Under the pieces are notes generated by a model, which made no database searches, was not told the DNA's origin, and saw nothing but the letters and a program-made list of their open reading frames with translations. A DNA stretch of 64,000 bases. Origin: Antennarius striatus (Eukaryota > Chordata > Actinopteri > Lophiiformes > Antennariidae). Below, one piece after another: positions 1 through 12,764 of the stretch (within the stretch, counting starts at the first letter, position 1; each line of letters opens with the position of its first letter). The position numbers and the translations under genes were made by a program. The DNA is taken from positions 489,501-553,500 of the forward strand of contig NC_090794.1 in the NCBI RefSeq assembly GCF_040054535.1, given 5' to 3'.

Positions 1-416
1 GTTTCACTGCGTGAACCTGGACTGTTTCACCGTGTGAACCTGGACTGTTTCACTGTGTGAACCTGGACTGTTTCACTGTGTGAACCTGGACTGTTTCACT
101 GCGTGAACCTGGACTGTTTCACTGCGTTAACCTGGACTGTTTCACTGCGTGAACCTGGACTGCTTCACTGCGTTAACCTGGACTGTTTCACCGTGTGAAC
201 CTGGACTGTTTCACCGCGTGAACCTGGACTGTTTCACTGTGTGAACCTGGACTGTTTCACTGCGTGAACCTGGACTGTTTCACTGCGTGAACCTGGACTG
301 TTTCACTGCGTGAACCTGGACTGCTTCACTGCGTGAACCTGGACTGTTTCACTGCGTGAACCTGGACTGCTTCACTGCGTGAACCTGGACTGTTTCACTG
401 CGTGAATCTGGACTGA
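1..416. repeat. 23-bp minisatellite, array A (about 18 copies)
   Basis: Tandem units of 23 bp whose core is gtgaacctggactgtttcac followed by a variable tg[c/t]. Some units have gttaac in place of gtgaac, or gcttc in place of gtttc. The array reaches the left edge, so its full length is unknown. It lies in the arid1b intron and begins about 11 bp from the splice donor of the exon at 428. The same unit in the same orientation recurs at 30717-30870 and 51269-52272. Confidence 0.97.
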
Positions 417-427
417 GGGTTCCTCAC

Positions 428-928
428 CTGGGGATGGAGGCTGGATCCTGGCCTGGAGCGACGGGGGCTTCTTGGCGTCGGGCCCCGGGGCCTCTGGCGG
501 AGGCTCCTCCCCCCGCTCCACCTGACACTCGTAGGCGAACAGGTACTGGATGTACTGCTTCTTCAGGGAGGAGGCGGAGGTGCTGGACGTCCCCACGTTC
601 AGCTGGGAGGACAACTCCCTCCACTTCTTGTTCTTGTTCACCTGAGGGGGCGGAGTTTTACTCGTGATCTCTGAACAGTTAGCATTAGCGTTAGCTGGGC
701 GTCAGCCCCCAGTCTCACCATGGCCAGGCCCCCTATGTCCCTGACGGCCAGGTAGAGGCGGCACAGGTCCAGCGGCCTCCTGCCCACGGCGGGGAGGGCG
801 GGGACGGGCGTGCCCCGCCCTTCCATGAAGCTCAGGTAACGTTCCACCCACGCCGCCCGCTCGGGCTCCGCCCCCATGTCGTACAGCCGGGTGATGCTCT
901 CGCCTGTCAGGGTGGGCAGGCTGGCCTT
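428..928 (-). other. arid1b: ARID domain exons of arid1b
   Basis: Two exons (928-719 and 641-428) encode the helix-turn-helix ARID fold, which binds DNA without strong sequence preference in this family. The exon border falls between GGLAM and [10 protein letters not shown], the same place as in the mammalian gene as I know it. The intron between them is only 77 bp. The donor after 428 is followed within about 15 bp by the 23-bp minisatellite at 1-416. Confidence 0.9.
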
Positions 929-3900
929 CTGGAGATGGGGGAGAGGGGAATGACATGATGAAACGTGGCCGACGCCCATCAGCTGCTTGGGGCGTCGCCC
1001 CTCACGACGGGTTCAGACGGGGTGGAGGCCACCGCGCCCTTCAGGTGACATCACCATCACAACAACCACAACACCACACGATGGCTCCGCCCACACAACC
1101 TTCCTCTCGTGGCATGATATCACGGACACACACACACTTGTGGGCGGGGCACTTACAGGGCTGATGGATGACGTCCGGGGCCTGGGGGGGCCGCTAATGC
1201 TATCGCCGTCCTCCCCGAGACAGGAGGACAGGGGGGAGGGGGTGGGGGGCTGGGACACACACTGAGAGCTGTGGGTGTCCTGTGACACACACACATACAC
1301 ACACACACACACACACACATTAGCTTACAACTGGGCATGCTAGGTAGTTAGCTTCAGATGCTAACATTCAGAGGGCAGGGTCAGCATCAACCCGATTGGC
1401 TGACCGCTGGGGGGTGGGGCCTGAGGTTGTGGGTGTGGTTGGGGCGGTGCCAGAGGGTGAGAGTCTGTCTGATTCTACAGAACCCGGCGCATTCAGAGGG
1501 TGAACCCTGCCGCATGCATTCAGAGCAGGCCAGTGCCGAAGAAAGGCATGATGGGAGCTGGGGTCACTGGCAGAGCCATCGGCCACTGTGATTGGTTAGA
1601 ACAGCCGGGGAACCTACCTTCCGTTTGGGCGGATCGGGGGCGGGGCCGGTGCCGTCTTTGCCGAACTCGACTCTCTGCGTGGCGTCTGGATGAGCTCCGC
1701 CCCCTTCCGCCTGCATCATCACGGCGCCTGGGAGAGAAACAGTGATGTCATCAACAAAAGCCCGGACGCTCCCGAAGTACCCCCCCGATCGTGCAGAGCA
1801 ATGCCCACCTGAGGGGGCGGAGCTGAAGGGGCGTCCCTGGGGGGTCATCCTCCCAGAGTTGCTTCCTGGTTGCTGGGCGTACGCGCCTCCTGGGACCACG
1901 CCCCCCATCGCTGCCACACCCAGGTAGCCGCCCTGCCTGGACACCAAAAGAGAAGACTAGGGTTAGCTTACCGCGACGAGATGCAACCAATCAGGAGGGG
2001 GCATACTGGGGTTAGGAGGCGGCGGAGACAGGCGTCTGTCTCCGCCCACTCATGCAGTTACTGCAGGTAAAAGAGGAGGAGACTCAGGACCAGCAGGAAG
2101 TCCCGCCTCCTGACCTACGGTCCATCACAGAGGTAAGATAAACTAATGCTGATCCAAATCCTGAATCAGACCCAGATCCTGATTCAGATCCAGATCCTGA
2201 TTCAGATCCAGATCCTAATTCAGATCCAGATCCTGATCCAGATCCAGCTTCTGGTTCCTGAGGAATCAGAGGCCTGTACCATAAAGATGGATTACGGTTT
2301 AGCCAGATAACTTCAGGCTTAACCCTGGCTTTTCGGTACCATGAAGGTGGCTGACTTTCTATCAGGCTACGTTGTCGCGGTAACCTATGCTGAACACCTA
2401 ACCTGCTCCGGAGCAGGATAAGTTCAGGATAAGATCAGCAGGTATAACAGCCCCACCTACTGACCAATCACAGCTCAGCGGGTATAACAGCCCCACCTAC
2501 TGACCAATCAGAGCTCAGCAGGTATAACAGCCCCACCTACTGACCAATCAGAGCTCAGCAGGTATAACAGCCCCACCTACTGACCAATCAGAGCTCAGCA
2601 GGTATAACAGCCCCACCTACTGACCAATCAGAGCTCAGCAGGTATAACAGCCCCACCTACTGACCAATCAGAGCTCAGCAGGTATAACAGCCCCACCTAC
2701 TGACCAATCAGAGCTCAGCAGGTATAACAGCCCCACCTACTGACCAATCGGTTCTCCTGAAAACGGGCCGTCCGTTCCCTGAGAACCCGGTGGATCTCGG
2801 GTCACAGCTTGTGTGCAGAGCGCTCAGGCAGAGAGAATATTTAGGGATGGCTGTAATCCGGTGGGATTGGCTGAACAATGACTGTAGAAAGGTAGAGGTT
2901 TTGGGGGGAGGGGTTACATTACATCTGTCAGCTGCTGGAGCCTCACATCAGGAATGGAACGCACCCCAACCACGCGCTGACAGCCCCACACAGTGTGCAT
3001 TGACCTGAGGGTCTTTGAGACAGTTCATATATTTCTGAGTGATGTTGGTCATTATTATGATGTCCTGAAATCCCTCGTTGGACGGGTTACAAGCAAGACA
3101 CAGATAGAATGTCATTGATCAATGATTTGTTTCAGTAAATCATGGATTGATTGATTGATTGATTGATCGGTACTTTTATGTATTCTGTTGGCGATGCTGA
3201 AAACCTGTGAAGAACACAGTACGTAGAGCTGTTCATAAAGTCACGGGGGCTACGATCACATGTCATAACCAAACATGTGGTTCACACACACATGTATGAA
3301 CACACACATGTTACTGTAGTCAGATACACAAGTGCATCATAGTGGGGCAGTAATATTATAATGGCACTAACTTCCTCATTGACGCAGTCGGCCATGTTTT
3401 CCCAGAGATCCTTGCGCCGTTGGGCAGCTGCAGCTGTGTTGCTGTTTGCCTGGATTATTGATTTGTATTGATCGTATTTATTAATTATTATTGTTTGCTC
3501 CTCCGTTGTGAAATATGCGTCTCGGGCCGGTTTGTTGCATGTTTGTGATTGGTCGCATGCAGCAAACTCCGCCCTTTTTATGTGAGCGCGCACAGATCTA
3601 GAGTGGACAAGTCTGGATTGAATTAGTGAGTTGATAGCCGGCTTTATGGTACCGAAAATCTGGAGGGTGGATGTCTGGGTAAGTGAAGCCAGATAAGTAG
3701 GAGGAAGCCTGACTAGGTTAATCCAGCTTTATGGGACAGGACTGAACCTGAGGATGTTGTTGTTGTTGATGAGGGGGCGGGGCCATTAGAAGTCAGTGAA
3801 ACGCATCTGATGACATGCAGCAGGTCTGGTTAGTAGACACGCCCCCAAAGCCACAGCCCTCTGGCCCAAAACCTACCCATAATGCTCGGCAGGGGTGGAC

Positions 3901-6900
3901 ACATGGTTTCCCTGCTGGGTGTGGGGGTGAGGAGGCTGGGGGGACCACGACTGGTGGTTGTAGGCTGGGGAACGAGCGAAGGGGGGCCTGGGGGGCGAGG
4001 AACCGCAAGAAAACAAACAAAGGTAAACAAATAAATATAAACAGTTCAGATCCACAGAGATCAAAGCAGAAAGAACCGCTTCCTGTTTGAATCAACGCTA
4101 GCTGCTAGCATCAGTTAGCACGTTAGCTTAGCAGAGGCCACGCCTCTCTCAGGAGGCCACGCCTCTCAGGGGGCGGTACTGTCTGGTTTGTCTTGGAGCG
4201 TCCCTGAACACACCCCCGGTGAACACGTGACCACCTGGACGGGGGGGGGGGGTCCCTTGGACTCACCTGCCGGGTCCGGCTGGCGCCGACGTCGCGTTCG
4301 GCTTGCGGCTGGTGTTGGCGTCCGGGGGCCCCATGCCCTGCCCGGCGGGCTGCGGCATGCCGGGGGAGGTGGGTGCCATGGCGCTCCCAGCGGTGGGGTA
4401 GGGTCGCCCCCCCGGGCCGGGGCCGGGCCCCCGGCCTGCAGGGGTGGAGGGGCCATGGCCGTGCATGGGGCTGCTGGCAGGGCCGGGGCCTGGGGCGCTG
4501 TAGTTGGCACTGGGAGCCCCGCCGTAGTGGGGGGGCCGAGGGTAGTTACCCGGGGGGCCGTACTGGCTGTAGGCGCTGCCCTGGTGGTAGGAGCCGTGGT
4601 GCCCCCCCGACGCCGAGTGGGGGGACATGGGGGGCGCTGACTGCTGAGGGCCAAACTGAGGCCCCTGGCTGCTGCGCTGCATGGAGATGGAGGGGGGGAA
4701 GCCTGGGGACACGGGGCGGGGGGGGGGGGGGGGTGAGTTAGCGTTAGCCTAGCATGAAAACCTCCACCGATAAGCTAACCACCACGTCGGGCCCTACCTC
4801 TGTCCTGAGTCATGGCTGTCTGGGGCCCCTCCTCCAGTGCAGGACCCAATCCCTGGGGAGTCAGCTGAGGTCCTGAGAGACACGCCCCCGTTAGCGCCAA
4901 CCCACAGCTACAGGAAGCACACAGGAAGTGATGTCATCACCCTACCTGCTCCACTGCTGCTGGGGGACATCGGTCCGGATCGCAGTTGGCTGCTGGCGGG
5001 GGACGGCGAGGGGGAGGGGGAGGGTCCTGTGTGAGCCGGGGGGGGGAGGCGGGGCGAGACGTGGGGCGAGAACGGGGAGCGGGTCCCCCGGTTACCCTGA
5101 GTGCTTCCCGATCCCGACGTCCCTGAACTCATCACCACCTCAGTGCCGGTGGGCAGGTCGTCAATGGAGCCGGACAGGTCCTGATCAGCCAATCAGAGAG
5201 AGGGACACCACCATCAGCCAATCAGAGAGGGAGGGAGACGAGTGAATGAATCCTGTTGTTTCACCAACAGGAGGAAAAGGATGAGAGTCAAAGAGGAGGA
5301 GGGACCCGCCCACAGCCCCCGGTCCAACCAATCACAGCACAGCAGCTGATCCTCCATCCCTCTAGACGCCCCATGCCAACAGCTCAGCCAATCAGCTGCT
5401 GCGCTGCATCACTCTCTCACTCACACACACACTCTCCTGGTGTGTGTTCTAATAATAAAGAGGAGGAGGGGTGGAGCCTCCTCTCTCATTTCATTTCTTC
5501 TCATCCCCCTTTTCATCTTCTTTCCCCGCAACTTTTCTCTTCCTCCTCCTCTTCTCTACAACCAGCGCTACAGCTAATGTTAGCACATCAACAACCAGCG
5601 CTACAGCTAATGTTAGCACATCAACAACCAGCGCTACAGCTAATGTTAGCACATCAACAACCAGCGCTACAGCTAATGTTAGCACATCAACAACCAGCGC
5701 TACAGCTAATGTTAGCACATCAACAACCAGCGCTACAGCTAATGTTAGCACATCAACAACCAGCGCTACAGCTAATGTTAGCACATCAACAACCAGCGCT
5801 ACTGCTAATGTTAGCACATCAACAACCAGCGCTACAGCTAATGTTAGCACATCAACAACCAGCGCTACAGCTAATGTTAGCACATCAACAACCAGCGCTA
5901 CAGCTAATGTTAGCACATCAACAACCAGCGCTACAGCTAATGTTAGCACATCAACAACCAGCGCTAAAGCTAATGTTAGCACATCAACAACCAGCGCTAC
6001 AGCTAATGTTAGCACATCAACAACCAGCGCTACAGCTAATGTTAGCACTTCAACAACCAGCGCTACAGCTAATGCTAAGACAGCAGGTGTTCCATTTTGG
6101 GGTGTGGCCAGATAAAAAGGGGCGGAGTCATCCAGTCTTCCTCCTCCTGAAATGGTTTGTTTTCAATCCAAGCATTGAGGAAACCTGGAGTTCATTTAGA
6201 ACAACCTTTATTTTGGTACAACCTTTATTTTGGCGGGTACAGCGGGTATGAGTATTTGAGGCCTTCGGCTGCAGCGATCGATAGCGCCGTCTCCCCGCTG
6301 CCTGTCGCCATGGCAACAGCATCAGCACCCCCTACTTCAAAAAGGAGGCTCTGTAAAGTACTGGAGCAGAGAGGAGGAGGGGGAGGAGGAGGAGGAAGAG
6401 CGGCGAGCAGCCAAAGGAGCTTTCAAGAAGGAGTCGAATGTAATCGATCACCAATAGCGGATCAATGTCACCTGATATCGATACCCGATCGGGGGCGGTA
6501 ACTGAATGATGCTAAACGTGGTGTTGGATCGACGGGCATGTCGTCATCACAGCAGCGCTACTTCCTGACTGATCACATGACCCCCGTGATGTCACGTTGG
6601 GCGAAGCTACCTCTGTGGCCACACCTACCGGTAGGCTGGACGGCCGCTCCTGTTCGCCCAGACTCATCTCCTCGTGGTTTGGCTTCCCAGGAGTCATAGC
6701 GACAGACTGGCCCCGCCCCCCGTACGCCTCCTGTGGTACTTCCTGAATGGGGACAGATGCAGACGCTAACAGGCTAGCAGCGACGTCGCTAACAGGCAAA
6801 CGCAGGCTGACAGTTTAGGGCCTCTGAGGAAAGCACAAGATGGTCGTCATGGAGATGGGCGGGGCGTACCTGCTGGGGCAGTGGGTGGGGCTGCATGTAG

Positions 6901-8235
6901 GGCGGCTGGCTGGGGGCGGCGGTCTGCTGCTGGGGGGGGCTGAAGTAAGGCGGTTGTCTGGGGTGGTAGCCCCCGGCGCCCTGCTGGCCGTACGGAGACA
7001 CCTGGGGGGGACAGGAAGTGGGCGTGACACAGGCACCACTTCCAACCAAACATTTGCCACCGGCGCCCCCTACCTGCTGCTGGGGGTACTGCAGGCCCCC
7101 CATAGGCATCTGCCCCCTGCTGGGCAGTCCCATGGGGTATCGGTGGGGGGGCGGCGAGCCGTACAGCTGGGTGGAGTAGGGCGCCCCCTGCTGGGCGTAC
7201 GGGCTGCTGCTCATCCCGTAGAGCTGAGAGCGCTTCAACGCCATCGGGTCCATGGGCGGAGCCACCTGCAGGAGAGACGGGATTGGTTGATGACACTTGT
7301 TTACGTCCCCCCTGCCCTGGGGGGGGGCTGTTTCTCGAGCGACAGATGGGACGTGAACACGTGTTGCCAAGCAACGCACAAACAAGAGAGGGAAACACCG
7401 CGAGCAACCGCTAGCGGCTAACGGGACGTTTCTTCACCCTTCAGAGGCGGGGCCATGAGGGCGACGCCCACAGGGAAGGATTGTCACTGTGTTGTTGTTG
7501 TTTACTAAATACTGATGACACAGGTTGATGGTTAGCTGTTAGCTATCACCTCACACACACACTGAACACACACACACACACACTGAACACACACACACAC
7601 ACACACTGAACACACACACACACACTGAACACACACACTGAACACACACTGAACACACACACACACACACACACACTGAACACACACACACACACTGAAC
7701 ACACACACACACACTGAACACACACACACACTGAACACACACACACACACTGAACACACACACTGAACACACACACACACACACACTGAACACACACACA
7801 CACACACACACTGAACACACACACACACACACACTGAACACACACACACACACACACACACACTGAACTTACACACACACACACTGAACACACACACACA
7901 CACACACACACACTGAACACACACACACACACACTGAACACACACACACACACACACTGAACACACACAGACACACACACACTGAACACACACACTGAAC
8001 ACACACACACACACACACACTGAACACACACACTGAACACACACACACACACTGAACACACACACAAACACACTGAACACACACACACACACACACACAC
8101 TGAACTTACACACACACACACTGAACTTACACACACACACACTGAACACAGAACACACACACACACACACACAGAACACACACACACACACACTGAACAC
8201 ACACACACACACTGAACTTACACACACACACACTG

Positions 8236-8272
<37 letters not shown>

Positions 8273-8845
8273 AACACACACTGAACACACACACTGAACA
8301 CACACTGAACACACACACTGAACACACACACACACACACTGAACACACACACACACACACACACCCATTTCAATATTTTTCATGTATTTATTATTTCAAT
8401 TTTTGAAGGAGGAACCCCTGAGTTAAAGGTCAAAGGTTATGATCCGTTCTGCTTGGGGGAGCTGAGGTCACAGAATCAGACATGAGGAACTGTACCCCCC
8501 CAATCCGGGTCCTGATGACACGCGTGTGAACGCCGCATAGACCGTGAGGTGTGAGCGGCGTGTAGCACCGGGCAGCATTCTGTCTGACGGTGAACGCATC
8601 ACCTGAGGCCACACATCCGACACACACACTTTGACACACACACTTTGACACACACACTTTGACACACACACTTTGACACACACACTTTGACACACACACT
8701 TTGACACACACACTTTGACACACACACTTTGACACACACACTTTGACACACACACTTTGACACACACACTTTGACACACTGACACAAGCAGACGTGAATC
8801 TGAACAGATGTTTCGCTGCTGCTAAAAATAAAAACCGCTCCTGAG

Positions 8846-8901
<56 letters not shown>

Positions 8902-11531
8902 CGGAGGATTAATTAGGACTGTCTAACTCACACCTTGGGTTCGTCGACCATCAGACGTTAGTGCTGCTGCAAATTATCCTATAATCCTATATTTACAACC
9001 CAGAAGCTAACGGCAGCTAGCAGCAGTTAGCATTGCATGATAATTCCAACATGAACAAGGCAACATCCCGCGACACCCCCTGAATTCATCCACCTACTTC
9101 TTTTACGTCAGAATCCATTTTGACTTGCTCTTTTTCTGCAGTTTATATATTTTTAGGGTTTGCTTTGATCCATCTTTGATCTATCTCCTTTGATCCAACA
9201 TCTCCTTTGATCTAACCCTTTGTTCATTGTCCTTGTGCACAAGGTGACATGTTTTGTTACATCATTCAGCTAATGTTTTGATCTATGGTCTTTGTTACAT
9301 GTGTACATACTAATTTGTTACAGAAAAACAGTGAAAGTGCAAGAGTTACTAAACCGGTCTCACTGATGTCGTATCCATCCGCCAACAAGTGGTAAAGAAC
9401 GAGATCCGGTCTCATTGATGTCGTATCCATCCGCCAACAAGTGGTAAAGAACGAGATCCGGTCTCATTGATGTCGTATCCATCCGCCAACAAGTGGTAAA
9501 GAACGAGATCCGGTCTCATTGATGTCGTATCCATCCGCCAACACGTGGTAAAGAACGAGATACGGTCTCATTGATGTCGTATCCATCCGCCAACACGTGG
9601 TAAAGAACGAGATACGGTCTCACTGATGTCGTATCCATCCGCCAACACGTGGTAAAGAACGAGATACGGTCTCACTGATGTCGTATCCATCCGCCAACAC
9701 GTGGTAAAGAACGAGATACGGTCTCACTGATGTCGTATCCATCCACCAACACGTGGTAAAGAACGAGATACGGTCTCACTGATGTCGTATCCATCCACCA
9801 ACACGTGGTAAAGAACGAGATACGGTCTCACTGATGTCGTATCCATCCACTTGTCCTGAAGTCTGACTCGTATCTCGAATTTTCACTCGTGTGGAACAAA
9901 AGCACAAACAGTGTAGACTCATATCTACTCTACAGTAGAGTACACCTGCAGTGTTCACCATGTGGTCCAGTTGACCAGTGGAGGTCCAGTGGAGGTCTGG
10001 TGGTCCAGTAGCGGACCGGTGGTAGGGATGTACCCCTGGACTGAGGGGTGTAAGGGGCGCTAATCCTGCCCCGGCCTCCAGCGGGCCCAGCTGGGGCAGC
10101 GTGACTCCGGCTCGCCCCCGTGTTGTGCTGGCGGTGAGGGGCACATGGCTAATCTGCATGTGTGTAGGTCAGGGCTCCTGTGAGCAGACGGGGCCCTGAC
10201 GGGCAGCTCGCCGGCCCCGCTGGAGAGCCGACCCACCGGCCGAGAGGAGCTCACACAGCCGCATTAGCACAACAGAGAGGCTAACAATGGCTAACGAGCG
10301 GCACCAGTTGCTCCAAGGAGGTAGCCCGCTAATGTCCCATGAGCGTGGCTCCGTGAGGAAGCAGCAGTCGGCGGTGGGGGCCGCTCACCGGAGAGCAATA
10401 TCCTCCACCTTCACGAGACGATAAAAGAGCAAAAAGCAGCGCAGCCGGACACGGAGCCCCGCTAGCCTTCTCAGGCCTGTGCGGCTAACAGCGGCTAGAG
10501 CCGTACTTAGCTTAGCTTAGCCTAGCCTAACGGGCTGAAGACGGAGTCACCTTGGACACGACATCTGTACCGAATCCTGTCCGTTAACGGGGACGTTGCT
10601 GCTCCATCCTTTTACACAAAATTAATCCCGAACGAATTTATGTTTGAGTTACCGTCAGCATGTCGGAATAAAAATGAAGCAACGGGAAACGGTAACGGAA
10701 GAAAACACCGCTAGCTTAGTGGCTAACTGACCTGACTCTCCGGTTAGCATAGCGGCCAGTGGGCTAGTTTAGCGGCTAGTGGGTTAGCTTAGCGGCTAAA
10801 TGATCTGTCTTTCTGGGTTAGCTCAGCGGCTAGCTGTGATTTAGCGCATGACAAAGTGTTTTTAACGGTCACCGGTGATTCATCGCGTCTCTATCGGTCA
10901 CCTGGGATCTCCCGCCGCCCTGCCCGGTGCCCCCCGGGCTGACGCTCGGGTGACTTCGCTGCGGTCCTCCCCAGCCGTGACTCGCCGCGCCGTACTGGGG
11001 GTCCTTCGCTAGCCCGATGCTAGCCTGCTGTGCGGGGCCGTTGAAGTCGGGGTAGCCGCTGCCGTAGCTCCGCATCACGGAGCTCGGGGACGTTAACAGC
11101 TGATTCAGGGTCGGTGTGGCCCCGGACGGGTGCAGCTGCTGCGGCTGGTTCTGTCCGGGGAACCGCTGGAAGCCTCCGCCTGCGGTGGAGCTGCTAGCGG
11201 CCGGGGCCGTTTTGCTGTGGTTAGCGGCGGTTGAGCCGCTCCCCGGCCGGGAGGGACTCATCGTGCCCCCGTAGCCGCCATCCCCGGAGCCGGGCCGGTG
11301 GTTCGGGTGGTGTCCGTACGGGCCGGGGCTGCCGTAGCCTTCGTGGGGGTTCTGAACCTGGTCCATGGTGCCGCGGAGCGCCGCCGTTACCCCCGTCCCT
11401 GCGCTGTGTTGTCCGCCATGTTGGTCGGAGCTGGGCCCTCCTCCTCCGGCCCCGTGATACCGGAGGAGCCCGGAGCCGGTGCCGCTGGGAGGAGGGTCGG
11501 TGGTGCTGCTCGGGTCCGGGCTGACATCCAT
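428..11531 (-). CDS. arid1b: ARID1B, 5' half (partial, continues past left edge)
   Basis: AT-rich interaction domain subunit of the BAF (SWI/SNF) nuclear chromatin-remodelling complex. Exons read right to left: 11531-10902, 7265-7074, 7001-6870, 6742-6629, 5180-4946, 4872-4798, 4702-4267, 1936-1809, 1727-1618, 1279-1157, 928-719, 641-428. All have AG/GT borders and the phase closes throughout, giving about 510 residues. Exon 1 carries the family motif LNQLLTSPS and [10 protein letters not shown]; later exons carry [44 protein letters not shown] and SQPPTPSP. The last two exons hold the ARID domain (about residues 385-475: [37 protein letters not shown]). These read closer to ARID1B than ARID1A ([24 protein letters not shown]). 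The start at 11531 is the first ATG in this frame that I could place; a longer N terminus is possible because human ARID1B is longer there. The C-terminal half lies outside the window. Confidence 0.93.
2432..2752. repeat. 40-bp tandem repeat inside transposon copy 1
   Basis: About eight near-identical 40-bp units (ggtataacagccccacctac then tgaccaatcagagctcagca). Each unit holds a CCAAT-type word (accaatca). Transposon copy 2 has about four units, so the repeat number varies between copies. Confidence 0.95.
3282..3593 (-). pseudogene. Myb/SANT-like domain fragment of the transposon
   Basis: About 100 residues open on the minus strand, with the trihelix/Myb-like signature ([20 protein letters not shown] and ten further residues ending in W-ENMADCVN). 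In Harbinger elements a separate Myb-like protein helps bring the transposase to the nucleus and to DNA. Here the reading frame runs out into CA-rich sequence after the domain and there is no nuclease partner, so it is most likely a remnant. The matching part of copy 2 has lost about 130 bp. Confidence 0.6.
5560..6078. repeat. 33-bp minisatellite (about 15 copies) in an arid1b intron
   Basis: Units of 33 bp (caacaaccagcgctacagct then aatgttagcacat). The period is a multiple of three and the unit has no stop in several frames, so long false reading frames appear on both strands. I regard none of these as genes because the array lies between two well-defined arid1b exons, 6742-6629 and 5180-4946. 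Confidence 0.95.
7546..8365. repeat. CA-rich array with repeated TGAA interruptions
   Basis: About 820 bp of (CA)n runs of 4-16 dinucleotides separated by ctgaa, in places ctgaactta. It behaves like a minisatellite grown from an interrupted microsatellite. It lies in the large first arid1b intron. The cysteine/valine-rich frames on the minus strand are artefacts of the repeat. Confidence 0.95.
8617..8910. repeat. 16-bp minisatellite plus (CA)n tract
   Basis: About eleven units of cacacacactttgaca run from about 8617 to 8780. A separate uninterrupted (CA)n tract lies at about 8848-8900. Confidence 0.95.
9354..9850. repeat. 52-bp tandem repeat (about 9.5 copies)
   Basis: Units begin ggtctcattgatgtcgtatc and end gaacgagat[c/a]c, with period 52. 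The left three units contain caagtgg, whereas the remaining units contain cacgtgg, which creates a CACGTG palindrome (E-box). The rightmost units also change ccgcc to ccacc. It lies in arid1b intron 1. Confidence 0.96.
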
Positions 11532-12758
11532 CCGCTGCTCCTCTTCCTCTCCGCTCAGCCGGAGCTGCTCCCGCCGCTCGCTCCCCGTGCGGAGGTCGTG
11601 TGTTCTGGGTCCATGCTGCCGGCGGTGCCCGTCGGTGCTGCCGGTAACGGAGTAACGGCTGGACGGCGGAGTGTGTGTGTGTGTGTGTGTGTGGGGGGGG
11701 GGGGGTCCTGCTGATGTTCTTCACTAAAAACCTGCTGAGAATCTCTCACACACTTTCAGTTAAATGCCCCCCCCCCTCCCTCGGGGCACCTGTCTGGGGC
11801 AGTTGATCCTGGACACCCCAGGAACAACTGTGTGTGTGTGTGTGTGTGTTGGGAGGGGGGGGTAGTGTCCAGGCCTAAATCAAAACTAACGTTCAGGTGG
11901 GGGGGTCAAACCCATCCTAAATTCCCCCCGACAACAGCGGGATTCGAACCCGTGCATGAAGCTGATGCTGATGGGAAACACCCCCCCCCCACACACACAC
12001 ACACACACGAGGCAGGCCGGGGGGCCTGCACATGCTTGTTCCGTCACATGACCAACTGTTGACTTCCAGTTAACCTTTGACCCTGAGATGTTGACCTGTC
12101 CAGTCTGGACCCACCCTGTCAGGTGGGATAGGCTCCACCCCCTGTCAGGTGGGATAGGCTCCACCCCCACGAACCCAGACAGAATAAACAGATCCATAAG
12201 AATGATGATGATGAAGATGAAGATCACATGCTGCAGTCATGTGATCAAGACCTGAAATCACGACGTCAGTTCAGGTCATCGATGTGTGTGTGTGTGTGTG
12301 TTTGTGTGTGTGTTTGTGTGTGTGTTTGTGTGTGTGTTTGTGTGTGTGTGTGTGTTTGTGTGTGTGTTTGTGTGTGTGTGTTTGTGTGTGTGTGTTTGCG
12401 CGTGCGGGGGGGTCTGCTCAGCGCTTTATGGCAGATTTGATTGACAGCTCACCTCAGCGTGGAGGACACCCCCCCACCTGAGGTGGGCGGGACCATCCAG
12501 TCGCCATCAGGATGGGAGTTACGACTGGACGTCCTTTACTGCAGCTGAGACTGGGGGGTGGGGGGGGTGTCCATCCAACCGTGGTGAGAAGATAATGGGA
12601 AAGCAAGGAGCATCATTACCTCTTTCCACGCTGCACTGCACCTACCACCCCCCCCCAACCCCCCCGGGCTGATGGGAAAAGATGGATCGGGCGCCGTTCC
12701 TCCGACTGTGGATCCGGATTCATTTCTGACATCACAGTAAAAGTTCTGCAGCAGCTTC

Positions 12759-12764
12759 TTTATT
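12759..12764 (-). terminator. Candidate poly(A) signal of cldn20
   Basis: The minus strand reads AATAAA about 650 bp past the cldn20 stop codon. It is the first clear canonical signal I saw in that direction, so it is a reasonable 3' end; no transcript evidence is available here. Confidence 0.4.

Larger units (their letters stand above)
2270..3750. mobile_element. Harbinger-like DNA transposon copy 1, with Myb/SANT remnant
   Basis: About 1.48 kb with imperfect terminal inverted repeats: left end cctgtaccataaagatggat, right end (reverse strand) cctgtcccataaagctggat. A second copy lies at 23040-24218 with the same ends. Inside, 3282-3593 on the minus strand encodes a fragment with [20 protein letters not shown] and [14 protein letters not shown]. 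That pattern is the Myb/SANT-like DNA-binding domain carried by PIF/Harbinger elements and their domesticated relatives. No transposase is visible, so the copy is non-autonomous or decayed. A 40-bp tandem repeat sits in its left part. The superfamily name is inference from the Myb-like protein and the ends; I could not fix a target-site duplication. Confidence 0.7.

Noticed and set aside
3884-4002. Possible extra arid1b exon (minus strand, good AG and GT borders, proline/glutamine-rich)
   Set aside because: Exons 4702-4267 and 1936-1809 already join in frame and give the family sequence PGRQGGYLG, matching the known SRQGSFPG junction.
5256-6251. Long open frames over the 33-bp repeat on both strands
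   Set aside because: They come from a 33-bp unit without stops, inside an arid1b intron, with no protein-family likeness.
7532-8383. 283-residue cysteine/valine frame on the minus strand
   Set aside because: Translation of the CA-rich array; no start context, no complexity, not a protein.
11930-11960. tRNA-like T-arm (GGGTTCGAATCCC on the minus strand)
   Set aside because: No acceptor stem, D-arm or anticodon arm could be placed around it; at most a trace of a tRNA-derived SINE.
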